Below, in pieces: positions 23,389-35,944 of a stretch of DNA of 64,000 nt (its first letter is position 1; every line of letters starts with the position of its first letter). This DNA is from Lycorma delicatula (lineage: Eukaryota; Arthropoda; Insecta; Hemiptera; Fulgoridae): NCBI RefSeq assembly GCF_047948215.1, contig NC_134460.1:127270324-127334323 (forward strand), read 5' to 3'. The notes below the pieces were generated by a model that saw nothing but the letters and a program-made list of their open reading frames with translations, was not told the origin of the DNA and did no database searches. A program made the translations under genes and the position numbers.

Positions 23389-24447
23389 TCTAAATAGTCG
23401 GTTTAAAAATATTTTTCATTTTGTTTTTTGTTGTTGGTATTACTTAAGATTAGATTATTATTGAGTAATAATATTAGCTTGATGTCAGTCTAATATTCAA
23501 AGTACTTTCACGTGAAAATTCAAGAAAACTTGTTAAAATTCTTCTGTTAAAAAATTATATAAAATATATATATATATATCACCATAATTCAACTAAGCGT
23601 TCGCCACGTTCTTTGAGTAGCCGCCCTTTTCTCGATTTACCGCATTTCTTTTCTTTTTTTTCCAGATAAGTTAGCTGGCTAACTTGTATCATCTTGGGGA
23701 TGAGGTATAACTTTTGCAGGCCTAACTACATTTTAAATAAGATTTAGGAAAATTAAAAATAAGATAAATTTTAATATATAATAATAAAATATCAATTTTA
23801 AAGAAATCAATAAAAATTGAAAAATAATACTCTTTTAAACCTTCAATTTATTTCAAGTTTTTAAAATCAGCGCTAAATTAGTGGTTAGTAAATTGTTTTT
23901 AATTACTTAATTTCAATAAATTTAAATTTAAAAAATGATGGAACTTTTTCTTTGTAATTTTTATTGCGTCTTTTAATTTGGATATATCGTTATTTATTAT
24001 TGTTTTTACTTTATGTTATATAATTGATTGTTAAATTATTTTACAATGAGTGTTATAAAATGTACAAAATCTATTTTCCATTTAAATTAAAAACAGTAGA
24101 TTTTCCATTAAAAAAATAATAAAAAGAAAATAATGAAGCGGGAAAATTATGTACAGTATTAGTAAAAAAAAAAAATTGTTCATAATTGGTGAAAAAAAAA
24201 ATTGAAAAAATAATTATACACCTTATATATCTTTAATTATCTTGGCCTGAATACGACAACCATACAAAAAAAATTGATATCGAGAAAGATTGAGGAGTGA
24301 TGATGCATTATTATTGTGTAATTTCTTGTATACATAAAATCGGTGAAAGATAACCTTCAGTACCCAGAAAAATGGATTATTTTTTTTAGTAATTAGTAAT
24401 AATTTTAGTAATATAATAATAGTAGTAGTAATAATAATAATAATAAC

Positions 24448-25229
24448 TCCGGGCTTCGATTTGCACCGGCCCCACAGGTCAAACTTGTGCTTTTCGTGTG
24501 AGAGGTCTGGACACAGGAGAGAGTAGTGTGTTGAAGTAGCACACTGTGCGTTATGTGTGTGGAGGGCCACTGAACCAGGAGTTGTCCGACCACAAAATGA
24601 GATACCTCCTGTTTAATGCATTGCACGTCCCCGGGAGGTGCCTTTGGGCCAGAGGGATCCAGAATGCCCGTGCTTCATCACGTCGCCCTACCACGCAAGC
24701 GCGGACGAACGACGGCTCTGCAGAGAGCTGTCTTTCACCTCCGACCCTTTGGTCATGTTCTTCCGCCTCAGTCTGAGGACTTTGTGATGAGGTACTCTCT
24801 AGAAGATTCACCTGGAACCATCCATCAGTTCCTCTCTTCCAGGACTTTGATTTACAGGACCCCTGCTACGAATCCTGCAACTGTTTCAAAGTGGTAATGA
24901 CCTTTCAACATGGTGTCTATTATCGGGAGACCGATCGCAGCTCCTGAAAGCCTGATCCAGTAGCCAACGTGGCCCTCTGACCGCCGCCAAATTGGGTTCC
25001 GAGACGAGGATACATCCACCGCCTCTCTCTGGCTCGTCGTCCTGCAGATGTCCATGGCGTCCCTGGGGACCTGTGAACCCGACCCCGGGATGGGAGGTTC
25101 GGTGAGATATGAGGTTTAGTCGGTAAGGCGCAGGCACACATACGCAATCTTAATACTATCTAGCGGAACCTGTTAGCGAGTCCGACACTTCGCCCGTAAA
25201 TGGGGTTTCTCAGACTCATCGAAAAAAAA
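24448..25229 (+). mobile_element. GC-rich retroposon with A-tail
   Basis: A sharply bounded GC-rich island (about 55% G+C by eye) in AT-rich DNA ends in TCATCGAAAAAAAAA. AATAATAAC is present on both sides (24439-24447 and 25230-25238), which fits a target duplication, although the left side is itself an ATA-type repeat. Frames on both strands are open over 60-90 codons but none matches a protein I recognise. It is probably a 5'-truncated LINE 3' end consisting mainly of UTR. Confidence 0.55.
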
Positions 25230-25331
25230 AATAATAACATTTTTAATTTATCAATTATAAATAAATAATAAATATATAAATTACAAAATTTATTTTTTTG
25301 AAAATCTAAAATTAACCGAACTGAATTATTA

Positions 25332-25373
25332 TTTTATGCTGAAATAAAATTTTTATTTTATTTCAGCATAAAA
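25332..25373. repeat. Perfect 19-bp hairpin
   Basis: TTTTATGCTGAAATAAAAT pairs perfectly with ATTTTATTTCAGCATAAAA around a TTTT loop. No gene ends beside it, so it is not a terminator that I can assign. Confidence 0.85.
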
Positions 25374-25569
25374 AAAATTACATTTAATTTACCATCCGGC
25401 TTACATGTCATCCTCCGTTGTTTTAATTGTACTTTTGGTTCCAAAATCTCAACCAGTAGGAAGGATTTATGAAAGGTACAATTTCATAATAAATAAAAAC
25501 TCGATTATATATTTATTTATTTATATATAATATTTAAGTAGAAAAATCTGAAGCACTGATAGTGTAAGT

Positions 25570-25850
25570 CAGGGATCCCCAAACTTTGTCCGTGTGGCGC
25601 TTCTTTTTTGGACAAATATTTTTTCAGTGCTTCCTCCACTCTCATATAAGTTTTACGGGAAATTACCTACTGATCAATCATTTAATTAATATTTTATTAA
25701 ATAAGAGGAATATAGTCTAATTTTAATAGGCATAAATACTTGTGATCTCTAAATCTTTAAAAATGTTTAAATATATTTTGTTTTAGAACAGACTGCCGCG
25801 CCTCTTGGTTTCCAGCACTCCCCCTAGAGTTTCCTAGCGCACCTAGGAAG
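25570..25850 (-). repeat. Short non-autonomous repeat, copy 2 (minus), hAT-like end
   Basis: Reverse-oriented relative of 23102-23388. Its plus-strand left end, CAGGGATCCCCAAACTTTG, resembles hAT-family terminal repeats, and GCGCACCTAGGAA marks the other side. I could not identify an 8-bp target duplication, so the hAT assignment is tentative. Confidence 0.55.
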
Positions 25851-26219
25851 TGATAACGCTCATATCGGGAATAACTGGGAGTCTAACCAGAAACGGTGAA
25901 TAGCTAAGACAATCGCCTGTCCTTACCACCTTTGAATAAGCTATTTATGAATATGATAATTACTGAATACAAGTTTATAATTTTCATACAAGTTTAATGT
26001 ACGTATAACATTTATATAATCTGAAATTAAAAAAATCTGATGTGGGCACTATATGACTTCCTTGTACGCTTATTTAATTACATATACACATTATTTTTAA
26101 AATGAAAAGTACATAGCGTTTTATTTCATTAATAACATCTGATATATATTTTTTTTATTGTTATTATTGAATTATTATTTATCGTAAATCTTTTTTTATA
26201 ATCGGAGGTTAAAAATTAA

Positions 26220-26710
26220 TAATTCACCTATATACTGAAATTAAAACAAAAGTTAAAAAAAACGAGATGAAGTCTAATTCGAACCGATGTGTCTTCCAAA
26301 TATTTCATTAATTAAAATTTTATTTGGCTATAACTCTGGAACCAATGAAAATAAATACCACTTATGATTTATTGTTGAAAATCCCTCAATAAGGGCTTAT
26401 TAATGCAGGTCCAAAATCCAATTTTTTTTTTTATTTTGGGTTTTTTTGGACACTTTTGGTTCATTAGATTGCAATCAAAAGGGGAGGTACACAACTAGAT
26501 GTTACAACAGTCCAAAATTTCAACATCCTACGGCAAATCATTTTTGAGTAATGCGAGATACATCGGTACGTACAGACGTCACGCCGAAACTAGTCAAAAT
26601 GGATTCAGGGATGGTCAAAATGGATATTTCCGTAGAAATCTGAAAACCGAAATTTTACGTCATCATAATACTTCTTCTACTTCGTACAAGGAAGTAAAAA
26701 GTAAACAGTA
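26220..26710 (+). repeat. Suspected interspersed repeat of unknown class
   Basis: GC-richer than its surroundings, with an internal short duplication (GTCAAAATGGAT twice, at about 26597 and 26616) and a palindromic-looking end TTCGTACAAGGAAGTAAAA. A 70-codon frame (26499-26711) covers it but does not look like a conserved protein. No second copy is present in the window. Confidence 0.35.
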
Positions 26711-27509
26711 GTGATCTCTAAACAGAAAAGAATTTCAAAAAAACGTTATTAGCGGCGTTTTCTTTCCCCCATCAAAAAGTTCACTTCCTATTTTTTAAGG
26801 CCGCCGATTGAAATGGCCACGATAGATTAACTGATCAAGTATTAATTAATTAAGACGGTATTATATAGTGAAATTTAATATATTTGGAGAACACATAAAG
26901 CAGAATGTTTGTGTATATGTCTCTTTGTTCACTTAAAACCCAATAAACCACGGTGTTGATTCAACTGATTTTTTACCAGTATTTTTATTGAATTTTGGGG
27001 ATGGTTTACGAAGTAAATTTATCCGTTAACTTTACTACTGGGAGGGCAGTAAAACATAGTTAGAAAGCACAGGGTATTGTATATTATAATTTTTTTTTTG
27101 TATTAACCTTTCATTTGTTGACTACATTATGTTGTGTAAGAGATATCTATACAATTCTCGAAAAAAAAAGGCTGTATTTTATTTTGATATTTAATTTCTA
27201 AAATTCGGGTAAAGAATTATATTGCAGCTTAGTAGGAGAGTGATATAATTTCTTTTTATATACAAAAATATTTTTGAATATAGATAAAGTTATGTCTGTA
27301 AATAATTGCTAAGATTCGGTTATCATTTCATTCAATACAAAACTAAAGCAAGAAAGTCTTTGTTCTGATGGTTTTTTTTAAATTTCAATTTGTGTCCATT
27401 ATTTCAATTTTTCTTTGCTTTAATGTTATTATGGGATTACCCATGAACACGACGTTTAACAAAACCTGAAGCGTGAACTTACCGTCGATTTAAGTAGTTC
27501 ACACGGTTG

Positions 27510-27787
27510 GTGAACGCGTCTTCCGAAATCAGCTGTTTTGGAAGTCGAGGGTTCTAGCGGTTCAAGCCCTAGTAAAGGCAGTTACTTTTATACGGATTTG
27601 AATACTAGATCGTGAATACCGATGTTCTATGGTGATGGGTTTCAATTAATGACACATCTTAAGAATGGTCGAAATGAGATTGTACAAGACAACACACTTC
27701 ATTTACACTCATACATATCATCCTCATTCATCCTTTGAAGTAATATCTGAACGGTAATTTCCGGAGGCTAAACAGGAAAAATAAAAA
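27510..27787 (+). mobile_element. tRNA-derived SINE lacking most of the A-box
   Basis: The family body and tail are complete, but the head begins GGTGAACGCG and lacks the TCTAGTGG part of the A-box. A perfect 14-bp duplication, AGTTCACACGGTTG, flanks it at 27496-27509 and 27788-27801. The start point has GGTTGGTG shared between target and element, so 5' truncation at microhomology explains the loss. Without an intact A-box it is unlikely to be transcribed by polymerase III. Confidence 0.9.
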
Positions 27788-27801
27788 AGTTCACACGGTT
27801 G

Positions 27802-29645
27802 AGATCTTAGCAATATTTTTTATTTCTTCATTTGATGTATTTTCAAGTATACATAAAAAGGGCTCTTGAAAAAAAAAGTATTTGACATTTACTCGTTCAG
27901 AATGTACTTAGAAAAAAAAATTGAAGAAAAATTTAATCCCCTTCCCTTTTGATAAGAAAATGTTTAATTTACATATCCATGATTTTTTTTCAGCATAAAA
28001 TACAAGCGATTAAAATTAAAGCAGACAAATTGTATATAACCTTTAAAGAAAGTTTTTTATCATTTAAAAATCCCATTTTGCGAAAACGTTTTTGTGGTAT
28101 ACTCAATACGGTTGTGTTTAATGAAAGATTTAAATACGAATAAGAAATAAAAGCAGATAAAATTTAAACAAAAGCCCTTAATAAATACTTATAATTTAAA
28201 ATTTTAACTGAAGATTCCTTTCCGGTTTAATAAACCTTTCTGGTATTCATAGGAGTTCAGCTTATAATTATTCATCGAAGTAATACATTTAAGATGAAAA
28301 GAATATATTCACATTCTTAATTAAGAAAAATAATTTGTCAAATAAATACAATCAAATATAAAAATTAAATTAGAATTAGAATTGTTTAAGATTATATAAA
28401 GTGATCGATCGTGTAAAAAGAGATTAACGTAGTTCTGTTCATCGTTTAAAAACTCCTCGATAGCAAAGAAAGTTCATCGATGTCCCCCCCTGTAGAGGTC
28501 CCTGTAGGTGGCTAATCGTTTTACCACTTTGTCCAATAATATAATTAATTATTATGTAGCTGAAAAATTGTTTCAAATGACGCCGCCAGTCATTTGACAA
28601 TCGTATAAAAGATTGATGCTATGTTACTGTATGCACTACACTATCTAATAAGAAACAAGAACGAGTTAAGTCTTGCGTGGGCAACAATTTATATTTCAAT
28701 TGATTTGTACCGGTACAAGAATTGTAGTTCCGAAATCAGTTATTCCATTTCTTCTTAACGCCTCCGCAATGTGTCCAACTGTGCTAGTTAAATATTAAAC
28801 GTTTTTTTTCCAATTAACAATTAATTACAAAATAATATTACTAATGAATAGACTATTAAAAATCTTAATATTGTACGAGTGTAGGTCTACAGTATAATAC
28901 TTTTTTCTTGATTAAGTTCGTAAACTAATAATCAATATACAATTCATATTTAATTATAATTCAATTTGAATAAAATATAAATTATTAAAAATTCATTTTA
29001 CGAAAAGAGAATCTTATAAAATTTCTTAACTGTATTTAAATTTTGTAAGATATCCATCCCCTCTCTTCTAACTTGTTCAATGACGATTTAGAATCACTTT
29101 TCACAGGACCATAGAGTTTAGAAAGAGGAGAGAAAAGTTATAAAAAAAAAAAACCTAAAATACGTCGTATGCTATAAAACTACAGTTATAACAGATGAAA
29201 TATGATTATAGAAAAGGGTTGTTTTATAAACACCAATCTCTGATATATCATCCAAGCATTCTCCGTTTATAAAACATGCATGTAAATGGATGGTATTATC
29301 AAGTAATTCATAATGTAAGCCCATATCGACGCTAAATATACCTTTCTTCTTGGATGGGTATCTTCTTTGGTTTTCATTACCTTCTTTAACCACTTTCTAA
29401 AGGCTTCTTTGATTTCTATTGTTTATTTTAACTTAGTTATGACGAACTAATTTTTTTCTTTCACATTATCCACAAATTTGATCCTTCTTAAAATTTGTAT
29501 AAATATATGTGTGTATATGAAAATTACCTATGCGCATAAATGTCTTCTTATACGAAACACTTTTCTTAATAAGAAAAAGGCAAAAGGTATTACATTTAAT
29601 TTTTTTTTTAAATGTTTGAAATAATGTCAATCAAGCAAGAAAACT
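27802..29645. other. AT-rich sequence without recognised genes
   Basis: Nothing I can name. A 73-codon minus-strand frame at 29393-29172 (GIFSVDMGLHYELL, ACFINGECLDDISEIG) has protein-like composition but no recognisable family and no clear splice sites. It may be an exon or transposon debris. Confidence 0.3.
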
Positions 29646-29649
29646 GTTA

Positions 29650-29795
29650 CTGTGTGGCAAAATCTTGGCCTTTCATTGGGAGATCCCGGATTCGAATCCC
29701 GGTAAAGCATGGTACGTTTCATACACTACCAAATTCTATATCCGTATCCCACATACAAGCTTCAAGCTTATGTTTCGATATCATCAAGAAAAAAC
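29650..29795 (+). mobile_element. tRNA-derived SINE, second family
   Basis: A head of tRNA type with GGCCTTTCATTGGGAGATC and the canonical B-box GATTCGAATCC is followed by a short body (GTTTCATACACTACC, CAAGCTTCAAGCTTATG) and an A-rich end near 29790. The A-box has decayed (TGTGGCAAAATCTTGG). Confidence 0.65.
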
Positions 29796-30216
29796 ATTTT
29801 TTTCACTGAGAGTGGTTAAATTATTGGAGGAAATTTTAAATTAATATACAGCCATTTAATTAGCATCAATAAAATAAAAATATCCTACTATTTAATAAAA
29901 ATTTTTAAATCTTTTCAATGGTAATTTAATAAAATTTTTAAAATCTTTGATGCCAATTTAATTAACACAAAAATTAATATTTTAATAAATGTTAAAATAA
30001 AAATTACATCTCAATTATCATATACAATTTGTATACAACTTTTGAAGAAAAAAAAATATAATCCACCAAAAACGTCTTAGCTGCTTGAATAATTCCTAGA
30101 AAAAAAATATAGAAGTAAAACAAACTGTGCGGATTGTTCAGTAGCGGGTTTTGTATCCGCTATTGAACAAATATCATACAAGTGAAGTTAACTGATATTT
30201 ATTAATGTATTTATTA

Positions 30217-31981
30217 TACAGAGTATTTTTAAAATGTTTGAGTGGCTATACTTTTTCGGATTCTACTTGTAAGACTAAACAAAAAATATCCTTAGGAAAA
30301 ATGGCGATTTCTTCTTTGTTCTTCCCCTGTCCGCCATTTTGTTATTTTTTAATAAAAATTAATATCTTAAGTTCGGATAGACGAATCACATTATTATTTG
30401 GTAAGAGTCTTGTCAATAAAGTTTTAAAATTAGAAAAAAATAAGGAATTAAATACCTTCGCAAATTACAAAATGGCGGCCATGTTTATTTTTCAATCCGT
30501 TATATCTCCATTAATATTAGTTTTATCAAAATGTATGTTATTTGTAAAATAGTAGGCTTTTATTTTGAACAAAATGACATTCTATTTTTTTAAATCGGTT
30601 ATCAAATAGCCAAGTTATGGCAGAAAATTGATTAATTTTGTGTCTGTTTTCATGTCCTCTACTTTACGTTCAATTCGATGAAATATTAATTGCTTTTATT
30701 TATTGTTAATTCTAGTATTGTAAATTAGTATCAGATTAAGTAATTATCTCACAATAAGATTTAATATTAAATAATAATAAAATAATTTATATTAATTTTT
30801 CACTTTTGAATAATTTTAAACAGCGACATTACTGTTGATCATGTTAACAATGTAAAAATGAAGCTTCCTTCAGCAGGAATAGTGTTCAAAACTATCGCAA
30901 CCAGCGTATCTAGAGCGACCAGAATCCTCATGATACCTTCCAAAGTAGCTCAACAAAGATTTTCCCTGAACATGTGGACAGGTATTTTTAATGACTATCT
31001 TTTGGGTCCTGTCATTCTACCAAATCCTTTAAATGGAGAAAATTATTTTGCTCATTTAACCGAAAATTTTCCACATTTTTTGGAAGACCTACCTCTACAA
31101 TTAAGAAGAAATATGTGGTTTCATCATGATGGAGCTTCAGCACATTTCAGTCAGTTGGTATCAAATTTCCTGCATGAAAGTTTCCATGAAAAATGGATAG
31201 GCCGCGAGCGCCAGTGCCCTGGCCTGTCCGATCACCTGACTTAAACCCTCTGATTCTACCTGTGGAGACATTTGAAAAGTATTATTGTTGTTTATTCAAC
31301 TCGGTCAACATTGAGGATCTTCAACAAATGATCCAAAATGAATTTCAAGAAATTAGGAATACTCCCGGAGTTTTTGAACGGTTAAGACAATTTCTCAGAA
31401 AAAGACTGGAGACTTGTGTAATTTCTAATGATGGACACTTTGAACAACTCTGATAACTTTTAACAATTGTTAACTGTTTAATTACACGTAATATTCTACA
31501 ATAATTAATGTAAGATTATCATAGGTGGTTGTTTTATTATTTTAATTATTAGATCTATTATTGTGAATAAAAATATTAGTTAAAATTTAATACTAATTTA
31601 CAATACTAGAATTAATAATAAATAAAAAAATTAATATTTAATGGAATTGAACGTAAAGTTTGAAGAAATGAAAACACACAAAATTATAACATTAATTTTC
31701 TGCCATATTTCGGCTGTTTGTTAACCGATTTAAAAAAAATAAAATGTCATTTTGTTCAAAATAAAAGGCTTAATATTTTAGGAAATAACATAAATTTTGA
31801 TAAAACTAATATTTACGGATTGAAAAATAAACAAGGCCGCCACTTCTCAATTTGCAAAAGTATTTAATTCCTGATTTTTTGCTAGTTTTAAAACTTTATT
31901 ACCGAGACGCTTAACAAATATTAATATGGATTCGTCTATCCGAACTTGAGATCCAGCCCACCATTTTAAAAACATTCTGTA
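30217..31981 (+). mobile_element. Tc1/mariner element with about 500-bp terminal inverted repeats
   Basis: The outer ends pair as TACAGA(G/A)T(A/G)TTTTTAAAATG at 30217 and 31981, flanked by TA on both sides (30215-30216, 31982-31983). The inverted repeats run inward to about 30810 on the left and 31490 on the right. The left one carries about 110 bp (30250-30365) that the right lacks. Between them lies a broken transposase, 30858-31453: QQRFSLNMWTGIF, LNGENYFAHLTENFP, LRRNMWFHHDGASAHFS with the second Asp, a frameshift near 31195, then VRSPDLNPL with the conserved SPDLNP motif, then another frameshift. The N-terminal DNA-binding domain and the region of the first Asp are missing. TIRs this long exceed the usual few tens to hundreds of bases. 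The copy cannot encode an active enzyme. Confidence 0.87.
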
Positions 31982-31983
31982 TA

Positions 31984-32678
31984 CTTTGTAAACAAAAGCT
32001 CTTGTTAGGTAGTGCTTTAGTGACATAATGGTGACATAGTGACATAATTCATTGTATTAATATAGTTTAAAAGCAGCAGTGGTCCTGAACATTTTTATTT
32101 ACTTAATTTTAATTTATGTATTAGATTGTTTTGCGCATTATTCTATTACAGTTATATTTATTTACAAACACAATAAAGTGATGGAACAGGAAGCAGATAG
32201 GCTTATTTTTGTATAATAATAGGCTGATAACTAATAGAGGCTCTAGGCTGATTATTATATGAAATAGAATTTCGCTGTTCATTTTGTTTTTTTTTTAATT
32301 GGCTTCTCAATCATCCCTTCACTTACTCCCACATTCCTATAAATAAAACATACATACATACAAAATATATACTGTATGTTAAAGAGTATATTTTTTATTT
32401 TTATTATTTCAAGTGCCCACCCACTCTACATAATAACATCATAAAGAGTAGCTGTTTGACTGGCTAGTAGCTCAGGCTAAATAGGTCAGTTTAAAAGAAA
32501 ATATCTATTAGTAGTGTTACTGAAGTAGGCTCATGTAATCTGGGCAACATTTCTTCATATCATATTTAAAAGACTACTGATTGGTTACATTGTTCTGACC
32601 ATACCATGCAAACCAATACCATGTCAAAAGTAATTCACCAATCACATATACTTCAGGTAAAATTGTGTTGTTACATTA
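31984..32678. other. AT-rich sequence without recognised features
   Basis: No gene, repeat family or RNA gene recognised. Confidence 0.4.
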
Positions 32679-32699
32679 AGTTAGACTACTTTTATCAAA

Positions 32700-32965
32700 C
32701 CCACCGGGTTGGTCGAGTGGTTAACGCGTCTTCCCAAATCAGCTGATTTGGAAGTCGAGAGTTACAGCGTTCAAGTCCTAGTAAAAGCCAGTTATTTCTA
32801 CACGGATTTGAATACTAGATCGTGGATACCGGGTGTTCTTTGGTGGTTGGGTTTCAATTAACCACACATCTCAGGAACGGTCGAACTGAGAATGTACAAG
32901 ACTACACTTCATTGACACTCATACATATCATCCTCATTGATCCTCTGAAGAATTATCTAAACGGT
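32700..32965 (+). mobile_element. tRNA-derived SINE, young copy, 3'-truncated
   Basis: The head (CCACCGGGTTGGTCGAGTGG) and body are close to the family consensus, but the copy stops at AAACGGT without the usual GGAGGCTAAACAGG tail. A perfect 21-bp duplication lies at 32679-32699 and 32966-32986, starting AGTTAGACTAC. The first four bases of the right copy also fit the SINE sequence, so reverse transcription probably primed internally. Confidence 0.93.
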
Positions 32966-33474
32966 AGTTAGACTACTTTTATCAAAGAATCAAATAAACT
33001 GTTTATGAAGTGGACATGATGGAAAACTTCTTACAAGTATTAAATTAATAATATAGAAAAGGATAAAATAAAATTGTCCATGTGCTCATATTTTCAGTCA
33101 CCTCGATTTCCTTTCCAGCAAATGAGCAACCTCTGCCATCTATCTTCACACTAAGTACAAAATTACAGAAAATTCTAATTATGTAATCATCATGAAAGTG
33201 ACTGCTGTAATTTTTCAGAAATTAAAGAAACTAAAATACAAAAAATTAAAACAATAGATTTAAACATCTTCTATTGTCTTAGATTACCTCCTGATAATAC
33301 CATATGTGTTTCTTTATATTTACTTTAGACATATCACTCAATGTCACATTTAAAAATAATATTAGCTAAACCTTCTAATAATTATAGCTGAATGAATTCT
33401 AACAAAAAGTGTGATGGCAAAACACAGTTGAGTTCAATTGTCTGAATAAAAACAAATTTCATATTTTCATACTG

Positions 33475-33815
33475 AGTCCGCTGAGCTGGTCTAGCGGGTT
33501 AACTCGTCATCTCAAATCAGTTGTTTAACAGCTCATTTTTTTCATTTTGAGGTTCTGAGGTTTGAATCTTAGTAAAATCTAGTTTCTTTTATTCGGATTT
33601 GTGTACCAGACAGAGGATACTGGTGTACTTTGGTGGTAGGGATTCAATTAACCATACATCTCAGGAATGGTCGACCTGAGTCTGTACAAGACTACATCTC
33701 ATTTACATGATATACATATCATCCTCATCTCACTGAGCAGTGCAGTGCAGTGTTTGCTTATTGTTCACTAGTTGAACAGATTGCAACTTACAAATTAAGA
33801 AAAAAATATATATAT
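33475..33815 (+). mobile_element. tRNA-derived SINE, older subfamily with alternative 3' tail
   Basis: The head (GAGCTGGTCTAGCGGGTTAA, B-box-like GTTTGAATC) and body (CTTTGGTGGTAGG) are diverged. The 3' part (GTTCACTAGTTGAACAGATT, then GCAAC and an A-rich tail) matches the copy at 9557-9861 and not the common tail. A perfect 14-bp duplication, ATATTTTCATACTG, lies at 33461-33474 and 33816-33829. Confidence 0.88.
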
Positions 33816-33829
33816 ATATTTTCATACTG

Positions 33830-35562
33830 TATTAGATCTCAAGTGACAATTATTTTTAATAAGCATAAACCCCACACAATAAGCAGTAATGGAAGTAATT
33901 ACAAAATACTTTACAATTATTTACTTTAATGCTAGATTTCATGAAAAAGAACACTAAAAAAAAATTATATATACTCTATGACGAAAAATAAAAATCACAT
34001 GACTGTGATTCTATTATCATAAATTTTTCTCTAATAACATTGTAATAAACAATTGCTCTGAATAGATGTAAAGTACAATTACTGTAATTTTGTTTTTATA
34101 GAGAAATAAAAGTAAATGATTGATATTTCAGTTAATTTTGTTTAATGAGCACAATGAGGATATCTTGAAATTTTGTTGGTTATAATGCAATTAAATTAAT
34201 GTTTTAATATTTATTAATCCATTTGTAATTGCATTGTGATACAGTAAGAGGTTACTTTTTGTGTAAGAAGACATAACATTTTTTTTTATTGAGATTATTT
34301 TTTAAAGATTCATCTCAATTAGTTTTGCTTTCTGATATTGTGAAATCTAATCAAATCGTTAAGGTGGAGACTGAAAGGTAAGCTAAGATTACAAAATATT
34401 TTTCAACAGTATTTTACTTTGGTCATCTAATTTTCTAGATTAAGTTGATAGATGTTTTATATAAAATAGTGTTTAATAAAAATGTTTAATAATTAATTTG
34501 AAAAAAATGATATTTTAAATGACTTGGAATGATAAACACATGGTTAATAAATTAAATTATTAATTTACTAAAGATCAATCAAACATGAATCATATTTACA
34601 GGTGCCAAATAAATAATCTGACAGCCATTTTTGTATCTTGAAGACTTATTCTGATGTCTTGAAAGAGCCAAGAGGTATTATTTATGTCTCATATTGGAAT
34701 AAATACCCAAAGACATAATTAATATTTAATAATATTAATGACAAACTTAGTATTTTATTAAGATAATTTTTAATCACGTCAATCTGACTTTATCTTAAAA
34801 TCTTGATGGTAAAATGTACGGATTAAATTTTATCAATTGATTAAATAGATTTATCATGTATGAAATTAAAATTAAACTTAATTTCTTGTTAACAAAGACA
34901 AAATTATGATGCTTTCTAAATATAAGGAAATATACATCTTTGCTTCCAAAAATGCATTCAACGTTTTTTTGTAACTTCTTTATTAGTGGTGATCTGAATT
35001 GAAAAACTTGTTACTAGAATAATAATTAGATGAGAAATTAAAACACAGATGATTATGCTATTGATGTGATGTAGGTGATAGAGATTACAGTGAATTGTGA
35101 ATATGAAATGAATGAAAAAAAAAACAGTAAATAATTAAATAGATATAAGAGTAGTTTTGAAAAGACAATTTTATACAATTTGAAGGAAAATATTTGATAA
35201 CATGGTTATGTACTTACAGAAGATTTTATAAGATACAACTGACAATATCAGTACAAAATTAAATTTAAAAAAACCAACAACAAAATTAAGTAGTATTTGT
35301 CAAGCAGTTCAATAAATACAAAATGAATCATGTTATGTAGTAGGTGGCACAATGAATCTTGATACTTGGTGCCACAGCAGTGACAGCTGCACTTCGAACC
35401 AATCTACTATCCTTTTAACATAACATTTGCTTCATTATATAATAGTGAAGGGACCTTCATAAGGTGTATTGTGGTGTTAGTATTAAATCTCAGAATACAA
35501 TTTTTTGAAATTTTAATCACCTCAATATAGCTAATATTTTAAACATTATTAAATTTAATTTG

Positions 35563-35597
<35 letters not shown>

Positions 35598-35944
35598 TTT
35601 TGTCAAATTTAATTGGTTCACTGAAAAATGTTTAATTAATATCCATCCATTTTCTGCAAAAAAAAAAATGATATTATGCATTTTTCAAAATAATAAATGT
35701 ATCAAAAATTACAGAAGCGCTTATGTGAAGCTGAGAATTGTACATTGGTAGGCCTGCACATAAAGTGGTATAGCATGCAAATCAAAATATATTACCTTCA
35801 TTGAATTCTGGTGTTCCATTTTACTTTCAAACAGATATTCATAAGTTAATGTAAGCAAATGATTAAGTACTCTAAATAATGAAATCTGAAATTACAGCAG
35901 AAACTAATTATTACTTTTAAATGTTAGAACAAATAAGACTGTTT
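33830..35944. other. AT-rich sequence, one (AT)n tract
   Basis: No gene or recognised transposon. An (AT)n microsatellite occupies 35565-35593. Confidence 0.4.

Noticed and set aside
24546..25147. Overlapping ORFs of 67-93 codons on both strands
   Set aside because: Open frames on both strands reflect high GC in the retroposon. None shows a conserved motif.
25332..25373. Intrinsic transcription terminator
   Set aside because: Eukaryotic context and no adjacent gene; simply a hairpin in AT-rich DNA.
33110..33170. Possible exon on either strand near TTTCCTTTCCAG
   Set aside because: Both strands give short protein-like frames with only weak donors, so neither can be preferred or supported.
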